Assembly (NCBI RefSeq): GCF_041154745.1
Contig: NZ_AP031573.1
Span: 2,666,001-2,730,000 of the forward strand
Length of the DNA stretch: 64,000 nt
From: Flavobacterium sp. CFS9
GTDB lineage: Bacteria > Bacteroidota > Bacteroidia > Flavobacteriales > Flavobacteriaceae
Direction: 5' to 3'
Shown: positions 59,379 to 64,000 of the stretch, one piece after another
Position numbering within the stretch: position 1 is the first letter of the stretch
Layout of the letters: each line of letters starts with the position of its first letter
Notes under the pieces: generated by a model
Databases searched by the model: none
Seen by the model: only the letters and a program-made list of their open reading frames with translations
What the model was told of the DNA's origin: nothing
Made by a program: the position numbers and the translations under genes

Positions 59379-60566
59379 ATGAAAGATAAAATAATTCTGT
59401 GGAGTCTTTTTTTCTTTGGCTTTTATGCCGGGGCTCAAAAAATACAAACTAAAAAAGTGGTAGTCGATAAACTGACAAAACTTCCTCTGGAAAAAGTAAA
59501 CATTTACAATCAAAAGGACAATTCACTAACGAATGAGGAAGGTGTTTTTTCTTTTATTTCCGATCAGGATGAATTGAATTTTAGTTTGATTGGATATGAA
59601 AATCTGAAACTCAGTTTTGAGGAAATAAACAAACGGGATACGATCTTTTTGCAAAGCAAAACAATTGAACTGGATGAAGTAGTGGTGGGAGAAGAAATGG
59701 CTATAATGAAAAAAGTATATGCCAAAATGAAAGAGAATTATATATTCGAACCTTATAATGAGAACTTCTTTTTGCGATGTGTCCTCAAGCGAAATGAAGA
59801 ATTGGAAAGATTGCAGGATATTTATGGTAAAGTATCCAGAAAAAGCATTTTTAAAACCAAAACGCAACCCGACAATAAATGTGAAGTTGAGATTTTGAAT
59901 ATGAGGAAAGTTGGGATTAAGGACAAGGAGGATTTTGTATATTTTGAATTTCAGAGCTTCGAAAAATTATTTGATATAAGTGCTATGATCTCTATCAAAA
60001 TGGAAGATTTCGAACTTACTAAGGAAAAAAATGTAGCAGGCGATTTTTTTAAAATTAGTTTTATCAAAAAAGCAGTTAATGCAATTGAACAAAAAACCAG
60101 TGGCTATTTTATAATTAATAAGAATGACTATGCTATTGTAGAAACCTATTTCGATCTTTATGATAATGGAGAAAAAGTACCATTTCAAAAAAAGGACAAA
60201 GTAGAATATCGAACTACTAGTTTTAAAACCACTTCAAATTATAAGAAGAGTGCCAGCACGAACAAGTATTATTTGAATAATGCAAAATCGGATGTTAGGG
60301 TAGAATTGCTTGTAAGTGAGAAAAATGTAAAAGCTCTTTATGATTACAGCACCAATTTTTTTGTAACCAATAGTTTTATTACCGAAAAAGCAAAGTCGAA
60401 TTTATCGATGAATAAGGATATTTTTAAAGTGAAATTTCCTTACTCGGAACAATTTTGGAAAAGTCAGAACCAACTACCTTTAACAAGCGATTTAAACGCA
60501 TTTTTGAAGAAGGTTTCAGAAAACAAAGAGAACAAGAAAGAGTTTGAAATAGTTGGAAACTTCTAA
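59379..60566 (+). CDS. Exported protein with CarboxypepD_reg-like domain
   Basis: Protein of 395 residues. Signal peptide about 1-19 (ending GAQK). A carboxypeptidase-regulatory-like beta-sandwich (about 22-85; VVDKLTKLPLEKVNIYNQKDNSLTNEEG) is followed by IELDEVVVGE, the linker seen before plug domains in TonB receptors. Here a different, mixed alpha/beta region of about 300 residues follows, with no barrel. I took the ATG at 59379, at the head of the signal peptide. A TATATTTG element (59351-59358) precedes it. Role unknown. Confidence 0.8.
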   Translation: MKDKIILWSLFFFGFYAGAQKIQTKKVVVDKLTKLPLEKVNIYNQKDNSLTNEEGVFSFISDQDELNFSLIGYENLKLSFEEINKRDTIFLQSKTIELDEVVVGEEMAIMKKVYAKMKENYIFEPYNENFFLRCVLKRNEELERLQDIYGKVSRKSIFKTKTQPDNKCEVEILNMRKVGIKDKEDFVYFEFQSFEKLFDISAMISIKMEDFELTKEKNVAGDFFKISFIKKAVNAIEQKTSGYFIINKNDYAIVETYFDLYDNGEKVPFQKKDKVEYRTTSFKTTSNYKKSASTNKYYLNNAKSDVRVELLVSEKNVKALYDYSTNFFVTNSFITEKAKSNLSMNKDIFKVKFPYSEQFWKSQNQLPLTSDLNAFLKKVSENKENKKEFEIVGNF

Positions 60567-60624
60567 TTCTTGAATCAAATAATGTAGTTAATTCTAAAAT
60601 AGTTTTAGTTAATTTGCATTAATT

Positions 60625-61761
60625 ATGAAGTCACAGCATCAAATCGTTTTATCAATAGGCAGCAATCAGGGAAACAGGTTAACAAACATCGAAACGTGTA
60701 TCGATTTGATACATAAAGAAGTGGGGACTGTAATCAGGGTTTCAAAGCTGTATGAAACTCCTGCCTGGGGGTTTGAAAGTGATGCTTTTTATAATTGTGC
60801 ATTGGTTATGCATACCTATTTATCGGCGCAAAAAGTATTAAGTCAGGTGCTGAAAGTAGAAAAAAAATTAGGCCGAATCAGATCTGATGAACAAGGGTAT
60901 CAGTCCCGAATTATCGATATTGATCTGATTACTTACGATGATGAAATTATCAAGTCTGAAAAATTACAGATCCCACATCCTTTAATGCAAAACAGAAAGT
61001 TTGTGCTGCTTCCGATGCAGGATTTAGATTTACACTGGAAACATCCTGTTTTTCAAAAAACGATTACTGAATTAATTGCAATCTCGCCTGACGATAGTGT
61101 TTGTGAAGTGGTTCAGGAACTGAAAAATCCTATACGGGAAATTGCTCTGGAGAACTTCAACTACATTGCTTTCGAAGGAAATATCGGGGCAGGGAAAACC
61201 ACTTTGGTGCAAAAAATAGCGGAGGATTTTAATGCAAAAATGGTTTTAGAGCGTTTTGCCGACAATCCTTTTTTGCCAAAATTTTATAAAGATCAGAATA
61301 GGTACGCTTTTCCATTAGAAATGTCTTTTCTGGCAGACCGTTATCAGCAGTTATCAGATGATCTGGCGCAATTTGATTTGTTCAAAGATTTTATTGTGGC
61401 CGATTATCACATCTTTAAATCTCTGATTTTTGCTAAAATTACCCTTGCCGAAGATGAGTATCGATTGTATCGAAACTTGTTTGATATTATCTACAAAGAG
61501 ATGCCAAAACCTGATTTGTATGTTTATTTGTATCAGAATTCAGAAAGACTGCTGCAAAACATCAAGAAACGCGGACGCAACTACGAACAGAATATTGAGG
61601 CAGGTTATCTTGATAAGATCAATAATGGCTATTTAGAATACATCAAATCTCAAACTGATTTAAATGTCTTGATTATTGATGTTTCTGATCGTGATTTCGT
61701 AAAAAATCATAAAGACTATCTTTTTATTTTGGAAGAAATCCAGAAGAAGATTTTTAATTAG
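60625..61761 (+). CDS. folK: Fusion of HPPK (FolK) and deoxynucleoside kinase
   Basis: Bifunctional protein of 378 residues. The N-terminal part (about 1-160) is 2-amino-4-hydroxy-6-hydroxymethyldihydropteridine diphosphokinase, which acts in folate synthesis: VLSIGSNQGNRLTNIE, YETPAWGFESDAFYNCAL, and DIDLITYDDEII near 110-121 with IPHPLMQNRKFVL. The C-terminal part (about 170-378) is a deoxynucleoside kinase with P-loop FEGNIGAGKTT (about 188-198), ERF and ADYHIFKSL motifs, and a LID-like KKRGRNYEQ. Fusion of these two is a feature of Bacteroidota. The stop overlaps a GATAAT repeat. Confidence 0.94.
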   Translation: MKSQHQIVLSIGSNQGNRLTNIETCIDLIHKEVGTVIRVSKLYETPAWGFESDAFYNCALVMHTYLSAQKVLSQVLKVEKKLGRIRSDEQGYQSRIIDIDLITYDDEIIKSEKLQIPHPLMQNRKFVLLPMQDLDLHWKHPVFQKTITELIAISPDDSVCEVVQELKNPIREIALENFNYIAFEGNIGAGKTTLVQKIAEDFNAKMVLERFADNPFLPKFYKDQNRYAFPLEMSFLADRYQQLSDDLAQFDLFKDFIVADYHIFKSLIFAKITLAEDEYRLYRNLFDIIYKEMPKPDLYVYLYQNSERLLQNIKKRGRNYEQNIEAGYLDKINNGYLEYIKSQTDLNVLIIDVSDRDFVKNHKDYLFILEEIQKKIFN

Positions 61762-61860
61762 ATAATTGGATAATGTGTCAATTAGATAATAATTATACTC
61801 ACTCTTCTAAAACAATTATCTAATTATCATATTCTCTCATTGACTCATTGCTACATTATT
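61758..61860. repeat. Inverted GATAAT/ATTATC repeat between convergent genes
   Basis: GATAAT occurs at 61761, 61769 and 61785 on the left, and ATTATC at 61815 and 61823 on the right, spaced at about 8 bp or multiples. It includes the folK stop on one side and reaches the TrmH-type gene stop on the other. The arms can pair and may serve as terminator. Confidence 0.6.
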
Positions 61861-62392
61861 TCGGCCAGTTTAGTTTCTGAAATAAATCCCAGACAACAAT
61901 TCCGGCGCTTACGGCAATATTTAAAGAGTGTTTGGTACCTAATTGCGGAATTTCGATACAACCGTCACAAAGAGCAACTGCTTCCTGAGCAACCCCATAA
62001 ACTTCATTACCAAAAACTAATGCATATTTCTGATTTTTTTCAGTTTTAAAATCCTGAAGAAAAATAGAACTTTCAACTTGTTCGATGGCAAGTGTCAGGA
62101 TATTTTCTTTTTTTAGATTTTCGATTACCTCCAATACATTTTCATGATGTTCCCAGGCAACAGTTTCGGTAGCACCAAGAGCCGTTTTGTGAATTTCCTT
62201 ATTGGGAGGAGTGGCAGTAATACCGCACAGTATTATTTTTTCAATTAAAAAAGCATCAGCAGTCCTGAACACAGATCCAATATTATGCAGACTGCGAATA
62301 TCATCTAAGACTAAAATTAAAGGAGTTTTATCTGATTTTTTAAAATCTTCAATCGATTTACGGTCCAGTTCGCTATTTTCAAGTTTTCTCAT
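61856..62392 (-). CDS. TrmH/SpoU-family RNA methyltransferase
   Basis: SPOUT-fold 2'-O-ribose methyltransferase of 178 residues. The three family motifs are visible: motif 1 LDDIRSLHNIGSVFRTADAF (about 30-49), motif 2 ALVFGNEVYGVAQEAV (about 128-143), motif 3 EIPQLGTKHSLNIAVSAGIV (about 149-168). The short length fits stand-alone TrmH/TrmL-like enzymes; the target RNA position is unknown. It has no N-terminal L30-like domain. It converges on the folK fusion gene. Confidence 0.94.
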   Translation of the reverse strand: MRKLENSELDRKSIEDFKKSDKTPLILVLDDIRSLHNIGSVFRTADAFLIEKIILCGITATPPNKEIHKTALGATETVAWEHHENVLEVIENLKKENILTLAIEQVESSIFLQDFKTEKNQKYALVFGNEVYGVAQEAVALCDGCIEIPQLGTKHSLNIAVSAGIVVWDLFQKLNWPK

Positions 62393-62411
62393 AGGTTTGT
62401 ATTCAGGTCAT

Positions 62412-62443
62412 AAAAAAAGCTTCCAAAGTTAAGGAAGCTTTTT
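62412..62443 (-). terminator. Terminator after the DUF1573 gene
   Basis: AAAAAGCTTCC and GGAAGCTTTTT pair across 8 nt; on the minus strand a seven-T tract follows. It stops the DUF1573 transcript before the TrmH-type gene. Confidence 0.85.
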
Positions 62444-62468
62444 GAATTATTCTATTTTACTTTTCAGA

Positions 62469-62891
62469 TTAGCTTTTTACCGGATCTGGTAAAACAATAC
62501 CTTTAATAGTAAGCACTTTTGTTGGTTGTCCTTCAGCATTAGAAGTTACAGTTACAGTTTTTGTAAAAGCACCAACTCTGTCAGTAGCATATTTTACACC
62601 AATAATACCTTTTGCACCCGGAGCGATTGGCTCTTTTGGAGTTGTTGGTACTGTACAACCACAAGATCCTGTTGTGTTTGTGATGATAAGAGGTTTAGTT
62701 CCATTGTTTACAAAAACAAACTCACGTTTCCCATCTGCATTATGAGCAATAGTTCCATAATCAATGGTTTCTGTTTCGAAAGCCATCCCTGCACCTTCAA
62801 CTTTGGCAATTTTACCTTTTTTAGTGCTTTGAGCATTAGAAGCTGTAATTCCAACTACAGCTAACATAGCGATTAAAATTATTTTTTTCAT
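62469..62891 (-). CDS. DUF1573-family exported protein
   Basis: Protein of 140 residues with a signal peptide (about 1-20, ending SNAQS) and one Ig-like DUF1573 domain. Family pattern: FETETIDYGTIAHNADGKREFVFVNNGTKPLIITNTTGSCGCTVP, then PIAPGAKGIIGVKY and TVTSNAEGQPTKVLTIKG. The GSCGC motif may bind metal or form a disulfide. DUF1573 proteins are periplasmic or surface-associated; function not established. A TAGATTTG element (62919-62926, minus) lies upstream. Confidence 0.9.
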   Translation of the reverse strand: MKKIILIAMLAVVGITASNAQSTKKGKIAKVEGAGMAFETETIDYGTIAHNADGKREFVFVNNGTKPLIITNTTGSCGCTVPTTPKEPIAPGAKGIIGVKYATDRVGAFTKTVTVTSNAEGQPTKVLTIKGIVLPDPVKS

Positions 62892-62918
62892 CTTTTTTAG
62901 AGTCTTTTTTAATTAAGA

Positions 62919-62926
62919 CAAATCTA
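62919..62926 (-). promoter_or_regulatory. -7 promoter element for the DUF1573 gene
   Basis: Minus-strand TAGATTTG, an exact TAnnTTTG match, 28 bp before the ATG at 62891. Confidence 0.45.
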
Positions 62927-63049
62927 GGTAAAATTCTTATATCTCAGCTTAAAAAAAGCTTAAAATATTTTAATTTTTGTACCACTTCGATATTCCTTCA
63001 AAATGTCATAAATTCGCTGTCTTAATTTTTTCATTTAAAATACAATAAT

Positions 63050-64000
63050 TTGGCAGCGAAAGAGAAAGTGGTTAAAGAGACACCTTTAATGAAACAATAC
63101 AATGAAATCAAGAGAAAATATCCTGATGCCTGTTTGCTTTTTAGAGTAGGAGACTTTTATGAAACCTTTGGAGAAGATGCTATTAGAGCCTCAAAAATTC
63201 TGGGAATAACATTAACCAAAAGAGGCGCGGGTTCTGATACAGAAACTGCTTTGGCTGGTTTTCCACATCATTCTGTCAATACGTATTTACCAAAATTAGT
63301 CAAAGCCGGACTTCGTGTAGCGATCTGTGATCAGTTAGAGGATCCAAAAATGACTAAAACTATTGTGAAACGAGGCGTAACTGAACTGGTAACTCCCGGA
63401 GTTTCTCTGAACGACGAAGTTTTACAGTCCAAATCAAATAACTTTTTAGCATCAGTTTATTTCGCTAACAAGAATATCGGAGTTTCCTTTCTGGATGTTT
63501 CTACAGGAGAGTTTTTAACGGCTCAGGGAAATGCAGAGTACATCGACAAATTGCTGCAAAACTTCAACCCGAGTGAGGTTTTGGTTCCGAAACAGAATAA
63601 AAGCGATTTTAAAGATGCTTTTGGAGATGATTTTCATAGTTTTTATTTAGAAGACTGGATTTATAAGGAAGATTATGCTCTGGAAACGCTAACGAAACAT
63701 TTTCAGACGGTTTCTTTAAAAGGTTTTGGAGTAGAAGAATTAAAAGAAGGAATTATTGCTTCCGGGGCAATTTTGTACTACCTGTCGGAAACGCAGCACA
63801 ATCGTGTACAGCACATTACGGCGATTCAGCGTATTGCCGAAGATGCTTATGTCTGGATGGATCGTTTTACCATCAGAAACCTAGAATTGTATCACAGTTA
63901 TAATCCAAATGCGGTAACTCTTTTGGATGTGATTGACAGAACGCTTTCGCCAATGGGTGGGCGTTTACTGAAGCGCTGGCTAGCTTTGCCTTTGAAGGAC
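63050..64000 (+). CDS. mutS: DNA mismatch repair protein MutS (N-terminal part, runs off window)
   Basis: The first 317 codons of MutS, which recognises mismatches and clamps DNA. The N-terminal domain has the mismatch-binding signature [16 protein letters not shown] (Phe-X-Glu near residues 40-42). The connector opens at about 130, and the core begins [20 protein letters not shown] just before the edge, which corresponds to the clamp-lever start. I take the TTG at 63050 as start ([16 protein letters not shown]). An ATG at 63089 would remove 13 residues but keep the domain. Confidence 0.95.
   Translation, partial: MAAKEKVVKETPLMKQYNEIKRKYPDACLLFRVGDFYETFGEDAIRASKILGITLTKRGAGSDTETALAGFPHHSVNTYLPKLVKAGLRVAICDQLEDPKMTKTIVKRGVTELVTPGVSLNDEVLQSKSNNFLASVYFANKNIGVSFLDVSTGEFLTAQGNAEYIDKLLQNFNPSEVLVPKQNKSDFKDAFGDDFHSFYLEDWIYKEDYALETLTKHFQTVSLKGFGVEELKEGIIASGAILYYLSETQHNRVQHITAIQRIAEDAYVWMDRFTIRNLELYHSYNPNAVTLLDVIDRTLSPMGGRLLKRWLALPLKD

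Overview
The window reads as the chromosome of a Flavobacterium-like member of the Bacteroidota. The evidence is AT-rich DNA, TAnnTTTG-type -7 promoter elements, Bacteroidota-specific families (PorP/SprF, DUF4270, DUF4249, DUF6089, DUF4907, LytTR two-component systems, TonB-dependent receptors), a fused folK-deoxynucleoside kinase gene, and many lipoproteins. No tRNA, rRNA, CRISPR array, integrase or intact insertion sequence was seen. The genus is an inference from gene content; no database search was run.

Layout. 1-63: start of a lipoprotein gene leaving the window on the minus strand. 243-7357: six-gene MacAB-TolC-like efflux operon (ATPase, two permeases, adaptor, TolC-like channel, second adaptor), then a small membrane protein and tsaB. 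8344-10712: mscS, a LEA-like helical protein and an Nfu-type Fe-S protein. 10857-12380: PorP/SprF protein and a gamma-carbonic-anhydrase-like hexapeptide protein. 12457-16603: minus-strand operon of a beta-barrel, a kelch lipoprotein, a DUF4907 protein, a LytS-like kinase and a LytTR regulator. 16835-19399: DUF4270 lipoprotein and an outer-membrane protein. 19404-26313: murI, then the envelope-biogenesis operon DUF6089-uppS-bamA-ompH-ompH. 26487-28946: nadK, a CBS protein and pdxJ. 29200-33763: TonB receptor plus DUF4249 lipoprotein, and an unknown lipoprotein. 33961-39400: hydrolase, YdcF protein, holin-like protein, tig, clpP and clpX.

39429-43502 is the most unusual part. It is a tandemly duplicated and partly decayed array of a three-gene module: A, an exported or anchored protein with a Gly/Ser-rich linker and a distinct C-terminal domain; B, a protein of about 195 residues; C, a protein of about 66 residues with two membrane segments. 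One copy is complete. Two further B-C pairs follow, one with a truncated B. Between and after them lie an A C-terminal remnant, an A N-terminal remnant with a stop codon, and a signal-peptide remnant. The second A copy kept the upstream terminator and promoter region. The layout resembles effector/orphan-immunity arrays, but no function is proven.

43503-64000 is mostly housekeeping: a GlxA-type AraC regulator divergent from a START/VOC cluster, serB, a lipoprotein archaemetzincin-like protease, GH3-like protein, DUF2797, GT9, AsmA, an esterase, sppA, folK-dNK, TrmH-like methyltransferase, DUF1573 and the 5' part of mutS. Short intergenic repeats built from units of about 7-8 bp, usually as two inverted arms, recur between genes. 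One pair lies between clpP and clpX and contains the apparent clpX promoter.
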